Shown here: one piece after another, positions 43,982 to 56,715 of the stretch
Layout: each line of letters begins with the position of its first letter
How positions within the stretch are numbered: position 1 is the first letter of the stretch
Assembly: GCF_023195835.1 (NCBI RefSeq)
Contig: NZ_CP096200.1
Coordinates: forward strand, 744,001 to 808,000
Reading direction: 5' to 3'
Length of the DNA stretch: 64,000 nt
Source: Vibrio sinaloensis
GTDB taxonomy: Bacteria; Pseudomonadota; Gammaproteobacteria; Enterobacterales; Vibrionaceae
The notes under the pieces: model-generated
The model's database searches: none
What the model saw: the letters and a program-made list of their open reading frames with translations, nothing else
Told to the model about the DNA's origin: nothing
Made by a program: the position numbers and the translations under genes

Positions 43982-44764
43982 TTAGCTCTGTTTGAGCGCG
44001 AGCAGTGCATGGGTAAATTCGGCAAAGCCAAAGCCTCCTGGCTGGCTCATCACCAAATTTGGCTTATGGTTGAGTTGCTGCCAATAGTGCTCGATGTTTT
44101 TCACCCCTACGCTCATTGGCAGGGTTTCAAACATCTGCTGATCATTGAGCGAGTCACCGACATAGCAGCATTTACTGATAATCTCGCTATCGCTCAGCCC
44201 TTGTTGACGCAGGTAGGCGAAGGCGCTGTTGCGCTTGGAGTGGTCGCCATACCACGCATTGATGTGGATCGAACTGGCGGTCGCATGGGCGCCCATCGCA
44301 TGGATACGCGCAACAATTTGCTGGACGGTTTGGCTATCAACCGGAGAACGGTTTTGACCAATATCGATCGCCACCTCACATAGGCGGTAGGCTTGGTCGA
44401 GCGTCAGGTTTATCTCGCGATAGTCGTGTAGGATCTGTTCAATTTGCTGTTTGAGGTGCGCCTGTTGGCGACGCATAGTGTCGATATCGACTGAGGAGGA
44501 GAGGGTAATGCCGGGTTCACTTTTCTCCAAGCAAAATGCGCCATTTTCGCCGAGCACTGCGTCAACAGGCCAAAGCTGAGCAATATGATCGCACCAGCCC
44601 GCGCAAGCACCTGTAACGGCCACCACCTTGATGCCCTGTTGCTGCAAGCTATTAAGGGCGAGTAACGTTTCTGCGGGGAGTTTTCCGCGCCAAGTTAGGG
44701 TGTCGTCCACATCGGTGAGTACCCACTCAATCTTATTCCATTCAGGTGTCAGCACGTTTGTCAT
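43982..44764 (-). CDS. HAD-IIB phosphatase (mannosyl-3-phosphoglycerate phosphatase-like)
   Basis: 260 residues. Motif I DVDDTL (Asp18 nucleophile, Asp20 acid/base), motif II VAVTGACAG, motif III with KRNSAFAYL, motif IV VGDSLNDQQMF. The C2-type cap and the length fit the IIB group including YedP/MpgP. Vibrios are not generally known to make mannosylglycerate, so the natural substrate remains open; a sugar phosphate or phosphoglycerate is likely. Convergent-to-divergent layout with the RNA methyltransferase gene to the right. Confidence 0.82.
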   Translation of the reverse strand: MTNVLTPEWNKIEWVLTDVDDTLTWRGKLPAETLLALNSLQQQGIKVVAVTGACAGWCDHIAQLWPVDAVLGENGAFCLEKSEPGITLSSSVDIDTMRRQQAHLKQQIEQILHDYREINLTLDQAYRLCEVAIDIGQNRSPVDSQTVQQIVARIHAMGAHATASSIHINAWYGDHSKRNSAFAYLRQQGLSDSEIISKCCYVGDSLNDQQMFETLPMSVGVKNIEHYWQQLNHKPNLVMSQPGGFGFAEFTHALLALKQS

Positions 44765-44961
44765 CCGTTTTATCTCTTTGACTCAATAGTTTACCTGCTC
44801 AATGTAGATAATACCGTGATGGCGTAGTAAGTTGCTCGAATGCGCATAGTGGCGGCGCTTTGCTGGTGCTCGTGACCTTGTTCAGCCCTCTTTTGCTTCG
44901 CCATGCTTTGCTCTATAATTGGCGCGCTTTTATCGCCAGCCCTCTCTACCTTGGACATATT

Positions 44962-45699
44962 ATGATTTCGAAAAACCAGCTCAAACTCCTGCGTGCTTTA
45001 GGCCAAAAGAAACAGCGCAAAGCGCATGGGCTTTTTTTGGTTCAGGGTGAAAAGAATGTGCTAGAGCTGGTTCAGTCTGAGTTGGTGGTGAAAAATCTGT
45101 TCGCAACGTCAGAGTTTCTTGCTCAGCATGCGAGTGCGCTTGGCGATGTTGAATGCGTTGCAGCGACGCTCGAAGAGCTGACCAAAGCGAGCACTTTAGT
45201 CAGCAATAACGCGGCGATTGCGGTGGTGGAGATTCCAAACATTACAGTACCGAGCGCGGAAGGCTTGATGATCGCCCTCGACGGGGTGTCTGATCCTGGA
45301 AACCTAGGCACCATTATCCGCCTTGCTGATTGGTACGGTATTAAGCACATTGTCGCCAGCCAAGACTGTGCGGATCCTTATAATCCGAAAACCATCAGTG
45401 CCACTATGGGCAGCTTTGCTCGAGTGACGGTCAGTCAGATCGATTTGCCCGCTTATCTTTGCTCTGCCAACTTGCCGGTTTATGGTGCGTTTCTGGAAGG
45501 TGAGAGCGTACATAATACCGAATTTTCCGCGCAAGGAATCTTGTTGATGGGCAGTGAATCCCACGGTATTCGTCCTGAGGCAGGACAATACGTCACCAAC
45601 AAAATTACCATTCCAGCCTTTGGTGGTGCAGAGTCGCTCAATGTTGCTATGGCGACGGGCATCATCCTCGACAATATGCGTCGTCAGCACGGCCACTAA
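44962..45699 (+). CDS. SpoU/TrmH-family RNA 2'-O-methyltransferase
   Basis: 245 residues from MISKNQLKLLRALGQKKQRK (ATG at 44962; the upstream extension to 44860 is not conserved). An N-terminal L30e-like substrate-binding domain (1-95) precedes the knotted SPOUT domain with motif 1 ALDGVSDPGNLGTIIRLADW, motif 2 ILLMGSESHGI and motif 3 IPAFGGAESLNVAMATGI, which form the SAM knot. It methylates ribose in rRNA or tRNA; the specific nucleotide cannot be told from sequence. Confidence 0.9.
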   Translation: MISKNQLKLLRALGQKKQRKAHGLFLVQGEKNVLELVQSELVVKNLFATSEFLAQHASALGDVECVAATLEELTKASTLVSNNAAIAVVEIPNITVPSAEGLMIALDGVSDPGNLGTIIRLADWYGIKHIVASQDCADPYNPKTISATMGSFARVTVSQIDLPAYLCSANLPVYGAFLEGESVHNTEFSAQGILLMGSESHGIRPEAGQYVTNKITIPAFGGAESLNVAMATGIILDNMRRQHGH

Positions 45700-45740
45700 G
45701 CTTGGGTGAAGTGGAGCCACTTCACCTTACTATTCTATAG

Positions 45741-46109
45741 CTACTTATCGGCGCTATCACTTCCGCTGGCTGTGCTTAATAACTCGTTCAAGCCGCCGGC
45801 ATTGTGCAACTGAGTAAAGCCTTGCGCCTGTAAATAGCGAAATGCTTGCCCAGAGCGGTTGCCACTTCGACAGTAGAGCACAATCGGTTGGTCTTTTGCC
45901 ACGTGTGCGAAATGTTGCTCCAACTCTGCCAGAGGATAGTTGACCGCATTGTCGAGGTGGCCGGCTTGAAACTCCGGCGCGGTGCGAACATCCACCACCA
46001 GAGCGCCTTGTTCTATCCAGTGCCAACCTTGCTGAGCACGTTGGCTCGCATAGCTAACGGCGCTGAATAAAGACAGCGATAGCAGCGTAAGAGTGATCAA
46101 TCTTTTCAT
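45741..46109 (-). CDS. Periplasmic rhodanese-like sulfurtransferase
   Basis: 122 residues, signal peptide MKRLITLTLLSLSLFSAVSY (cleavage near 21), then a single rhodanese domain with active-site loop CRSGNRSGQ. Resembles PspE of enterobacteria in size and location. It converges on the RNA methyltransferase gene. Confidence 0.88.
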   Translation of the reverse strand: MKRLITLTLLSLSLFSAVSYASQRAQQGWHWIEQGALVVDVRTAPEFQAGHLDNAVNYPLAELEQHFAHVAKDQPIVLYCRSGNRSGQAFRYLQAQGFTQLHNAGGLNELLSTASGSDSADK

Positions 46110-46267
46110 CGGGCTTTCCTTGTTACTGAGTGCTTAAGTCCATCACAAAATTCTATCTTGGTTGGTCGCTTGTCGCGAGTATGATTTTCTACTGTCTATA
46201 CTATCAATACTAGATCTTTGCTACTTTTCGGTGAGTACAAAGGGTATTGATTAGGGTAGGAAATCAG

Positions 46268-46768
46268 ATGAATAAGATAATGATTACAGGGCTTGCTGCG
46301 CTGGGGCTAACTCTCTCTGCTTGGGTGATGGCGCTGCCGACGCCTAGCGGCGAACCCATCCTGTGGATTTCTGGCGCAATATCGGAAACCAACTCGGACA
46401 GTGTCGCTGCGTTTGATGAAGCCATGGTGAGTCAACTGCCGCAAGCCACTATTAATACCAACAACCACGTGGTTGAGAGCGTACTGGAGTATCAAGGACC
46501 AACACTGGAAAGTGTCCTAGAGCTGGTGGGTGCCAAAGGTGAGTCGGTAAAAGTGGTCGCTTGGGATGATTATGTGGTGTCTATTCCTGTTGCAGATATC
46601 ACTAAATATCAAGTGCTGCTTGCCACACATGAGGCGGGAGAGCGGATGAGCATCGACGACAAAGGCCCATTTTTTGTGGTGTTTCCTTTTGCTGACCATC
46701 CTGAACTTCGCAACGATTACTACTACAGCTTGTCGGTATGGCAGGTGAAGGAGATTATCGTTGAGTAG
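46268..46768 (+). CDS. Periplasmic molybdopterin-fold protein without cysteine
   Basis: 166 residues from the ATG at 46268 (AGGAAATC upstream). Signal peptide to about residue 22, then a single domain with the GEPILWISGAI opening and the late DDKGPFFVVFPF and SVWQVKEIIVE segments of the oxidoreductase molybdopterin-binding (sulfite-oxidase type) fold. The domain lacks any cysteine, so the conserved Mo ligand is missing. It overlaps the hybrid kinase gene by 8 bp and probably acts as a binding or sensing partner rather than an enzyme. Confidence 0.78.
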   Translation: MNKIMITGLAALGLTLSAWVMALPTPSGEPILWISGAISETNSDSVAAFDEAMVSQLPQATINTNNHVVESVLEYQGPTLESVLELVGAKGESVKVVAWDDYVVSIPVADITKYQVLLATHEAGERMSIDDKGPFFVVFPFADHPELRNDYYYSLSVWQVKEIIVE

Positions 46769-48893
46769 TGAGATGAAGCCGATTGGCTCGTTATCAGGCC
46801 GTGTGTTTACCGCGATCGTAGCGACACTGGTTTCGGTGCTACTGATCATGATTGGTTACTTTTTTTATTCCGTTACCGAAATTCGCAATATCGCTCCGCA
46901 GCCCTATGTCACCATAGTGAACAACAATTTATCGGCCAAAGTGAAATTACTGTCGTTCAAAAATGAGCTGCTAGGATTTCAAAAGGCGCCCTCCAATCAG
47001 GCGCTGAGTCAACTCAAACTGAAAGCTCGAGTGCTGCGGGCCAGTATCCTGCAAGACTTTCAATCGAATCGTACTATTGAAGCGCATCAGCAATATGGCG
47101 ATATCAAAAGGCTAACCGAATTAAGCTTAGAGATTGAAGGAGTATTTACTCGTATCGAGTCGGTCACCTTGGAGAGTCGTGCTCTACTCGACAACCTCTC
47201 TCTCCAGTTGAACGGTGTCTATTCTCGTCTTAACACATATTTGTCCAGTTTTGTCTCTGAGGTACAGAAGAATCAGATGCAGTTCTTGTTGTATAAAGAG
47301 AACCTGCACAACAAACAGTATCTCTATCTGGTCATCATTTTAGTCTGTTCACTACTTATGGTGGGGGTGATTTCGTGGATGTACTTGAACCAGAGTCGCT
47401 TGAGCCAACACTTGCGTGAGCAAACCCAAGCGATGCAACAAGCTAAGCTTTTGGCTGAGCAAAGTGCGACCACCAAGGCGCGTTTTCTTGCCAACATGTC
47501 ACATGAGATGCGCACGCCGCTCAATGCCATTATTGGTCTTAGCCAAAAAGAGTATTACCTCGCAGCAGATCAACAAACTCGACATTTTCTAACCTTGATC
47601 AATAGCTCCGGCCAGCATTTACTTAAGTTAATCAACAGTGTTCTTGATATCAGTAAGATTGAGCAAGGCAAGGTCGCGCTGCATCTCGAGACATTTTTAT
47701 TCAGCGAACTGGTGGCGGCATCGAAAACGATTTTCATCGACATGAATAAGCCGCAAGTCGAAGTCTTGTTCACTACCGATGCGGCGGAGGATTTTACCTT
47801 ACGTGCCGACCAAACTAAGCTGCTGCAAATCATCAATAATATTAGCTACAACGCGGTTAAATTTACTCACCAGGGCTTAGTTGAGATCCGCCTCTCTGTG
47901 GATACTCAGCAGCAGTTGACCATAAAGATTAAGGATACCGGCATTGGTATGAGTGAGGAGCAACTGGGGCGGGTGTTTGAGGAGTTCACCCAAGCAGATG
48001 ATTCCATCACTCGCCAGTATGGTGGCAGTGGTCTTGGGTTGTCGATCTGTCAATCTTTGGTCCAGCTGATGGGGGGACAACTTTCGGTCACCAGTCAGCT
48101 CAATCAGGGCACTGAGTTTGTCATTCAAATTCCGGTTGAGGTGGTCGAGCGACAACCTCTAATCGACATGCAACGCACTGCCTTGGCGGTGAATGTGGTG
48201 GCGCCGAATATCCATGCGCAGAAAGTCATTACCACTGAGCTGTCACAACTGGGTCTGTTTGACCCTGATGCCAATTTCACTGTCTATTATCAAAGCCATG
48301 AAGCCACGCTAGAGGCCGGCTTACAGCTGGTTCAAACGGAACATTTGCAAGGCTTATTGGTGGTTGCCGATCTTAATATGGTGGTTCCTGAGAGTGATGG
48401 TGTGGTTAAACTCACCAAACCTTATGACCTGTTCACTATGGTTGCGTCTTTACAGACAATGCAGTCAGGTATTGCTCACCCATCCAGCACCCAAACGCTC
48501 CACATCGGCGATCACGTCAAGGTGTTATTGGTTGAAGATATGCGCGTTAATCAGATTGTCGCCACTAAGATGCTGAGCCTGCTTGGGGTGAGTTGGCAAA
48601 CGGCCAATAACGGTAAAGAGTGTCTTGATAAGCTGAAAAATGAACACTTTGATCTGGTGTTTATGGATATTCAAATGCCAGTGATGGACGGCATTCAGGC
48701 GCTTGAGCAAATTAAGCAGCAAGAATTGGCACCCGATACCGTCATTATTGCGCTGACCGCCAATACTTTCGATAGCGATGTCAGCGACTATCTTGAGCGA
48801 GGGTTTGCGGACGTGTTAGCCAAGCCATTTCAACTTGAGTCCATGGTCGCGATGATAAAACGGTACCTGCCGGCCTATCGCGCTGTGGTTTAA
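46761..48893 (+). CDS. Hybrid sensor histidine kinase with receiver domain
   Basis: 710 residues from TTG at 46761, with AAGGAG 8 bases before; an ATG at 46773 is the alternative. Membrane helices at about 15-37 and 186-207 bracket a helical periplasmic domain. HisKA His248 in ANMSHEMRTPLNAI, HATPase (NISYNAVKFT, DTGIGM, GSGLGLS), a degenerate segment about 485-585 where a first receiver would be, and a C-terminal receiver with Asp636 in VFMDIQMPVMDG. No DNA-binding partner gene is adjacent. It is translationally coupled to the molybdopterin-fold protein. Confidence 0.9.
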   Translation: MSSEMKPIGSLSGRVFTAIVATLVSVLLIMIGYFFYSVTEIRNIAPQPYVTIVNNNLSAKVKLLSFKNELLGFQKAPSNQALSQLKLKARVLRASILQDFQSNRTIEAHQQYGDIKRLTELSLEIEGVFTRIESVTLESRALLDNLSLQLNGVYSRLNTYLSSFVSEVQKNQMQFLLYKENLHNKQYLYLVIILVCSLLMVGVISWMYLNQSRLSQHLREQTQAMQQAKLLAEQSATTKARFLANMSHEMRTPLNAIIGLSQKEYYLAADQQTRHFLTLINSSGQHLLKLINSVLDISKIEQGKVALHLETFLFSELVAASKTIFIDMNKPQVEVLFTTDAAEDFTLRADQTKLLQIINNISYNAVKFTHQGLVEIRLSVDTQQQLTIKIKDTGIGMSEEQLGRVFEEFTQADDSITRQYGGSGLGLSICQSLVQLMGGQLSVTSQLNQGTEFVIQIPVEVVERQPLIDMQRTALAVNVVAPNIHAQKVITTELSQLGLFDPDANFTVYYQSHEATLEAGLQLVQTEHLQGLLVVADLNMVVPESDGVVKLTKPYDLFTMVASLQTMQSGIAHPSSTQTLHIGDHVKVLLVEDMRVNQIVATKMLSLLGVSWQTANNGKECLDKLKNEHFDLVFMDIQMPVMDGIQALEQIKQQELAPDTVIIALTANTFDSDVSDYLERGFADVLAKPFQLESMVAMIKRYLPAYRAVV

Positions 48894-51124
<2,231 letters not shown>

Positions 51125-51129
51125 ACAGC

Positions 51130-51154
51130 AAAAAGGCACCCTCGGTGCCTTTTT
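51130..51154. terminator. Bidirectional terminator after the protease gene
   Basis: AAAAAGGCACC-ctc-GGTGCCTTTTT, between the protease and the leftward chemoreceptor. Confidence 0.87.
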
Positions 51155-51182
51155 CTTATGTTGTCTTTTCTATTCGGTAACA

Positions 51183-52844
51183 CTATACCTTAAAGCGGCC
51201 AACCAGTTCATACAGTTCATTGGCTCTTTGGTTCAGCTCCTGACTACCGGCGCGGTTTTCATTAGCGAGCGCTGCCGATTGTGAACTTTGATCGGAAATG
51301 ACCACCACACGCTGTGATATTTCTTGACCGACCAAGCTCTGCTCCTCAGTCGCGGTCGCAATCAGCGAGTTCATGTCCATGATGGTTCCAATCGACTCTT
51401 GAATCTTAATTAAGGCTTGGGCGGCAGCGTTGGCTTCTTCTACGGTCGATTCACCGCGCTTCTGACTTGATTCCATCGCTTTAACGGCATCATCGGAGGC
51501 GGCTTTAAGCTGTTCGATCATCTGATGGATTTCGCCGGTACTGTCTTGAGTTCGACTCGCAAGCTTACGCACTTCATCGGCCACCACGGCAAAGCCTCGG
51601 CCTTGCTCACCAGCACGCGCGGCTTCGATCGCAGCGTTAAGAGCCAGTAGATTGGTTTGTTCGGCGATGTCTTGAATTACGGCGAGAGAAGAGGAAATGT
51701 TTTGTACATCGCCTTCTAGACGTGAAATCACACCATTCGCTTGTGACACTTCTTGCGCCAGTGCCTCAACTGAGTCTGCGGCTGAGTTAACGATGTGTTG
51801 CGCCTCTTTGGCGTTATCATCCGCTTGTTTGGCAGAATCTGCGGCTTGATTAGCGTTGTTTGAGATTTCACTCGCGGTGGTAGTCATCTCAGTCATGGCG
51901 GTGGCCACTTGTTCGGTTTCTTCACGCTGACCTGAGGCCAGTTCGTCCACTTTGGCTGCGCGCTGCGACATATCATTGGTCTCAGCCACTACCTGATGAC
52001 CAACGTCGCTGACACTGCGAATAATGGTTTGTAGGCTGGCGACGAAGGCATTGAAGTTGCGGCTTAGTTTAGCAAATTCTGGTGCCTTGAAATCTTCCAT
52101 ACGGGCCGTTAAGTCCGCATCACCACTAGCAAAAGAGCTAATCGAAGCATCAAACATTTCAAGCGGTTTCATGATGGTGCGATTCACCGCCACTGCAAAC
52201 ACGCCAACGATGGCCGCAATGATGATACAGAACACCACAATCGCCGACAGTGTGGTTTGCAATGCACTTGTCGTCGCTTGTTCCATCTCTGCCACGATGG
52301 CGTCGATGTCATCGGTATAAAAACCCGTCCCGAGCATCACATCCCACTCTGGGATAAAGATGGAGTAACTGAGCTTAGGTAAGGCTTCGGTTTGTCCAGG
52401 TTTAGGGAAGTAGTAGGTGGTGAAATCACCAGTCTTAGCGTTGCGCAGTAAGTCTTGAATCAGGTAGTTGCCTTGCTTGTCTTGCAGGCTCCAAAAGTTC
52501 TCGCCAATGCCTTTGTCGCTTTTACCTACCGCGACACGCACCCCTTTGGAGTCATAGGCAAACACGTACCCTGACTCACCGTACTCCAACGTCTTGAGGG
52601 TTGGCAGCGCTTCTTCTAACGAGGCGCCGCGCTGAAGAAAGGGAGTAATGGCAGATTTTGCCATCTGAATGTAGTTTTTCAGCTCCTCCTTCTTCATGTT
52701 CATCATGTTGGAGCGTGTGACTTCGATCTGTTGTTGGTTAAGATCTGAAGTTTTTATGTAGGTCACCCCAAGCATACCTAGGGTGATCACAAGCAGTGGC
52801 ACAAGAGCCAAAATATAGAGGCGGCTACGAATTGAAAGACTCAT
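51183..52844 (-). CDS. Chemoreceptor with periplasmic single Cache domain
   Basis: 553 residues. Membrane helices about 9-30 and 199-220 enclose a periplasmic sCache domain (about 31-195; [10 protein letters not shown] and [15 protein letters not shown] segments). A HAMP follows (about 222-275), then the methyl-accepting signalling domain with tip [20 protein letters not shown]. sCache receptors sense small organic acids or similar. Members with this architecture are numerous in vibrios, including near ori2 of V. cholerae as I recall. Confidence 0.92.
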   Translation of the reverse strand: MSLSIRSRLYILALVPLLVITLGMLGVTYIKTSDLNQQQIEVTRSNMMNMKKEELKNYIQMAKSAITPFLQRGASLEEALPTLKTLEYGESGYVFAYDSKGVRVAVGKSDKGIGENFWSLQDKQGNYLIQDLLRNAKTGDFTTYYFPKPGQTEALPKLSYSIFIPEWDVMLGTGFYTDDIDAIVAEMEQATTSALQTTLSAIVVFCIIIAAIVGVFAVAVNRTIMKPLEMFDASISSFASGDADLTARMEDFKAPEFAKLSRNFNAFVASLQTIIRSVSDVGHQVVAETNDMSQRAAKVDELASGQREETEQVATAMTEMTTTASEISNNANQAADSAKQADDNAKEAQHIVNSAADSVEALAQEVSQANGVISRLEGDVQNISSSLAVIQDIAEQTNLLALNAAIEAARAGEQGRGFAVVADEVRKLASRTQDSTGEIHQMIEQLKAASDDAVKAMESSQKRGESTVEEANAAAQALIKIQESIGTIMDMNSLIATATEEQSLVGQEISQRVVVISDQSSQSAALANENRAGSQELNQRANELYELVGRFKV

Positions 52845-53030
52845 ACAAACATCCTGTTATTGGTGCAAAGTGACATCATGTCTAGCAAAGCTGATCTAGC
52901 TACGATGTCCTGTTATTGGAATCATTGTTATAGACCAAAAGTTTATCTATTAAGATTAGCCAATTTATCGGCCAAGGAATGTGAGTCTTGAGTGATTTAT
53001 GATTGCTATTGAGTTAGACATTAGTCCTAT

Positions 53031-53417
53031 CTAACGAGAACATTGACCGTCCTCACATTTACTTTTACCTGTCAGTAACTTAGACCAACGGTATCGATTG
53101 CGCGCAAACCCTAGGTAAGCCCAATCTGCGAGAGGCTTGACCACCGACCAGCGCAAGGGGGCGTAGATCCACCCTTTGCCGACCAATTTCCACGCTTGGT
53201 AGGTAACGTCAAGGCCGAGTAACAGCGCGCCATCAGGGGTGAGCGCGTGTAGGATCTGGCCTGCTTTGGTTTTGTCGATATTGGGATAGTGGCGCATCTG
53301 TTCGCTCTGAATATCGACCAATTTTATCTGTTGGCGCGCGTCGTGACGTTGCAGTGCATCCATCTCTTTTACGCACAGTGGGCAGAAGCCGTCATAAAAA
53401 ATGATCAGTTGGTACAT
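53031..53417 (-). CDS. DCC-family (DUF393) thiol-disulfide protein
   Basis: 128 residues, with the DCC signature FYDGFCPLC near the N-terminus (Asp-x-x-Cys-x-x-Cys) and a C-terminal PLAD..YLGFARNRYRW segment. Predicted thioredoxin-like cytoplasmic protein of unknown substrate. The final CEDGQC adds a second Cys pair. Confidence 0.87.
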   Translation of the reverse strand: MYQLIIFYDGFCPLCVKEMDALQRHDARQQIKLVDIQSEQMRHYPNIDKTKAGQILHALTPDGALLLGLDVTYQAWKLVGKGWIYAPLRWSVVKPLADWAYLGFARNRYRWSKLLTGKSKCEDGQCSR

Positions 53418-53608
53418 AGTTTACTCCTTTGGCCTATTCTACGCGCCAAGACAGATGACTGATCAGCAAGTGGGGCTTTTAGATTGTTATCGTAGTTTAA
53501 GCACTATGTTTGCCATAGTGGAGACTCAGTCATAGCGATTAATAGTAGGGCAGTGACTTGGCTTGTGCTACACTCGCCGACCTTTCCGTTTCTTTAAGAG
53601 AATATCCC

Positions 53609-53965
53609 ATGAGCCTGAAGCAAGAACTACAGAACCTAAACAATCGCATTGATACCTGTCAGCGTAAGTTGGAGGCTGCCAAAGGGCGTGGTGATCAGGA
53701 AATGATCAGTAAGTTTACCGACGAACTGGAAAAGCTCAGTAAAAAAGCCAGTGCGACTCAACATAAGTTGAAGTACGACATGAATAAAGAGCGTAAGAGT
53801 CTGCTGGATATGCCTTTCTCTCGCCCAATTACCAAAGCTGAGCAGGCTGATATGGGCAAGCTAAAGAAATCAGTAAAAGGGCTAGTGGTGGTGCATCCGA
53901 TGACAAAACTGGGCAAAGAGCTACGCCTTGAAGTGATGACGGGCTACGCGCCGAAAAAGTTTTAA
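53609..53965 (+). CDS. yibL: YibL-family ribosome-associated protein
   Basis: 118 residues from the ATG at 53609; upstream codons to 53558 are not conserved. A helical coiled-coil N-terminal half and the conserved end [20 protein letters not shown] / [11 protein letters not shown] / LGKEL closely match E. coli YibL as I remember it. YibL copurifies with ribosomes; its job is unknown. Confidence 0.88.
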   Translation: MSLKQELQNLNNRIDTCQRKLEAAKGRGDQEMISKFTDELEKLSKKASATQHKLKYDMNKERKSLLDMPFSRPITKAEQADMGKLKKSVKGLVVVHPMTKLGKELRLEVMTGYAPKKF

Positions 53966-53993
53966 AAAAAAAGCGCCGACTGGCGCTTTTTTT
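53964..53993. terminator. Bidirectional terminator between yibL and malT
   Basis: A run, stem AAGCGCC/GGCGCTT, T run; serves both convergent genes. Confidence 0.85.
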
Positions 53994-54006
53994 CTAATTA
54001 GCAACC

Positions 54007-56715
54007 TTAGTAACCCATCAATTGCAGCAGATTCTCGGCGGTTTTTATCGCCTCTTTACGATTGGCAATATTGAGCTTTTGGTACAGATTGCGGATATGC
54101 GTTTTAATCGTGGTGCCAGCCACGTCAAGCTCTTGCGCAATTTGCTCGTTGCTAAACCCGGAATAGATTAACCCCAACACCTGCCATTCGCGCTGAGTCA
54201 GAGGGCTGGTGCGCACCAGTTCTGGAATATTGGGGTGATTGACCAGCTTTTCGACAAACTCTTCGTCAAAGTGAATCGAGCTGCTTCGTTGATTGGTTGA
54301 GATGTCTTTCAACAGCTGCTGAGCTCGATGACGCTCTAAGTCGCCAAGATCATGTTTGTTGTTGAGCTTTTCAAGGATATGCCCAATCTTGTCACCGTCG
54401 ACTAGGAAGTTACCCAGCATGCCGGTTTGATTGGTCAGTTCGAGCGCTTGCTTGAGGTACTGCTGTGCATTGGCTTCATCTTGCTGAGATATCGCCAAAA
54501 CCGCTTGCACGATGAGATTGCGGTTGGTGTCGGTCAATAACTCGTTTTCGCTTGCCTGTTGTTGAATAAAGCTCAGCGTTTCACTCGCATCATCAAACTT
54601 GCCTAGCGCAATCTGAGCGCGGGCAATGTTGCGCCACTGCAACTGAGTAAAGTGGTTACACGCTTGCTCGGGGCGCACCGTGGTTTCAAGCCACTGGGCG
54701 ATCGATTCCAAATCGCCACGTGCCTGCCAAAATAAAATCAAAGAGAGCGAGGCATTGGCAGTCCAGTCAACGTGATAGGTAGACTGTTTGAGCAGATGAA
54801 TAATTTGATCGATAAATTTACCCGCTTTGTCTATCTCGCCACGACCAATGGCGATACGTGCCAACATCGAGTAACTATGTAAGTGCTTACTCGGGCTATG
54901 GTTGCCGAGCACATCGAGCCCCTTATAGGCGCACTCTTCAGCTTCATCGAGACGATTCCAACACCACAAAATTTGCGCGCGAACGCGCAGCAAGAATTCG
55001 TGCAGCGGGACTTGATGCAGTTGCTGCTCTTCGATCAGTTTGAAGGCATTGTCCTGTACTTCATAGGCAGCTTGCACATAACCTTGAGCAATCAAGATTT
55101 CACTTTGTTGTAGCATTGCCCACAGCGCCTGATGGTAAACCTGATACTGGCGCGCCAGCTTCTCTGTTTGCTGCATCATAGGCAGAGCGCGGCTTAGATG
55201 GCCTAATACGTGATTGACTTCACCGACCACCGAGGTGGCGACGATGCGGCTGCGGTAGATGGTGGAGTCGAGTTGACTAAGCGCGAGCTCGGCCAACTCC
55301 AGAGCTTGCTCGGGCTCGTTGCGGTTGATCGCAACCTGAGCACGCAATGCGTTGAACTCACCTTGCTCTTTGCTGCTCAGTACCACATTGAGCTTGGCCA
55401 TTTGCTGGTCGGCTTTGGATAGTAGGTCGCTGACATCGTTGTAGCGGTGTTGGCTTTGCGCTAACCAGGCTTGCAGCATACACAGCTTCGGCTCACTGTA
55501 GAGCTGTTCTGTCGTCAGGGAGTTGATCGCTTTTTCAAGGGTTTGCAGTTCACCGCTGTTGAACATGTTCCAGCCATACTGGCTCAAAATATCTGCGGTG
55601 AGTTGGCTATCGCGCGCTTCTTGCGCATGACGCAGTGCTTGGTGCGGTGAAGACAACTTAAGCCAAGCCGTAGCGGCTTTTCTGTGTAACAGCTTTTCTT
55701 GTTGAGGGATACGCGCCGTCCGCTCGTGAGAGAGGAATTCTGCGAACAGGTTATGGAAACGGTACCAGTTTTGCTCTCCCTCAAGCGGATGAATAAACAG
55801 ACCAAATCGGTTGAGGGATTCAATCATGCTCAGCGCATCTTCACGTTCGGTGAGCTCAGAGACCAACTGGTCGTTGAAATGATCAAGCACTGAGCATTGC
55901 AGTAGGAACTGCCGAGTCTCTTGATCTAACAGATCGAACACCTCTTCTACCAGGTAGTCCCACAGGTGCGCGTGGTTAAACTGTGAGAAGGACTCGGCCG
56001 ATTGGGCGAGGGTTTTGTGCTGATGTTGAGCCTGTAGTGCGATCAACTGCAGTGCTGATGGCCAGCCTTCAACATAGTTGCGCAGGTTGTTCGCGGTGGT
56101 GTCATCAATGCCGTCACTGACGCGCTGATTAAAGAAACGCGTCGTCTCTTCGGTGTCAAACGCCAGCAGCTCATCGCCGATCTCTATCATTAAGTCGCGA
56201 ACGCGCAGGTTGGCAGTGCCGAGTGGCGGGGCTGCGCGACTGGTGACAACTAAGGTCAAATTATCTGGCATGTGTTTGAGGAAAAAGCGCATCGCTTCGT
56301 GTATTTCGTCATCGGCGATCAGATGGTAGTCATCCAGCACCAAATAACACTCTTGATGAAAGTTTGACATCTCAGTAAACACTTCACCAAACAGCGAGTG
56401 CAGAGACGAAAACTGACGCTTCTCGGCCAGCTTTTGCGAGCTTGGACAGCTTCCATCGGTGGCTTTGTTCAGTGCTTTCAGCAAGTAATTGATAAAACGA
56501 AATGAGTCGTTGTCGCTCTCATCTATGCTATACCAACCGACATTGGGTTTATCCGACAGCCATTGTGCGGCCATGGTGGTTTTGCCATATCCAGCAGGGG
56601 AGCGGAGCAGCACCAACTTGTAAAAAGGCGCTTGTTGCAATAAATCAAGCACTCTTGGTCGTACGATCGCGTTGTGCAGTCGGCCCGGGCGCGTTAATTT
56701 CGAAGGAATCCACAT
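54007..56715 (-). CDS. malT: Maltose regulon activator MalT
   Basis: 902 residues, the length of MalT. STAND-type NTPase with Walker [10 protein letters not shown] (39-47) and [10 protein letters not shown], a winged-helix and TPR-like superhelical sensor (about 430-800), and a C-terminal LuxR-type HTH ([20 protein letters not shown]). MalT is activated by maltotriose and ATP and binds asymmetric MalT boxes to turn on mal genes. Divergent from malP with 567 bp between them, as expected for its target. Confidence 0.95.
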   Translation of the reverse strand: MWIPSKLTRPGRLHNAIVRPRVLDLLQQAPFYKLVLLRSPAGYGKTTMAAQWLSDKPNVGWYSIDESDNDSFRFINYLLKALNKATDGSCPSSQKLAEKRQFSSLHSLFGEVFTEMSNFHQECYLVLDDYHLIADDEIHEAMRFFLKHMPDNLTLVVTSRAAPPLGTANLRVRDLMIEIGDELLAFDTEETTRFFNQRVSDGIDDTTANNLRNYVEGWPSALQLIALQAQHQHKTLAQSAESFSQFNHAHLWDYLVEEVFDLLDQETRQFLLQCSVLDHFNDQLVSELTEREDALSMIESLNRFGLFIHPLEGEQNWYRFHNLFAEFLSHERTARIPQQEKLLHRKAATAWLKLSSPHQALRHAQEARDSQLTADILSQYGWNMFNSGELQTLEKAINSLTTEQLYSEPKLCMLQAWLAQSQHRYNDVSDLLSKADQQMAKLNVVLSSKEQGEFNALRAQVAINRNEPEQALELAELALSQLDSTIYRSRIVATSVVGEVNHVLGHLSRALPMMQQTEKLARQYQVYHQALWAMLQQSEILIAQGYVQAAYEVQDNAFKLIEEQQLHQVPLHEFLLRVRAQILWCWNRLDEAEECAYKGLDVLGNHSPSKHLHSYSMLARIAIGRGEIDKAGKFIDQIIHLLKQSTYHVDWTANASLSLILFWQARGDLESIAQWLETTVRPEQACNHFTQLQWRNIARAQIALGKFDDASETLSFIQQQASENELLTDTNRNLIVQAVLAISQQDEANAQQYLKQALELTNQTGMLGNFLVDGDKIGHILEKLNNKHDLGDLERHRAQQLLKDISTNQRSSSIHFDEEFVEKLVNHPNIPELVRTSPLTQREWQVLGLIYSGFSNEQIAQELDVAGTTIKTHIRNLYQKLNIANRKEAIKTAENLLQLMGY

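Noticed and set aside
43909..44031. N-terminal extension of the 54-residue protein
   Set aside because: Overlaps the HAD phosphatase gene; the internal ATG at 43908 has a good ribosome-binding site and starts the conserved-looking part.
51147..51185. Possible frameshift or fusion at the end of the protease gene
   Set aside because: The protease ends at a proper PPC domain and is followed by a terminator; the chemoreceptor is complete on the other strand.
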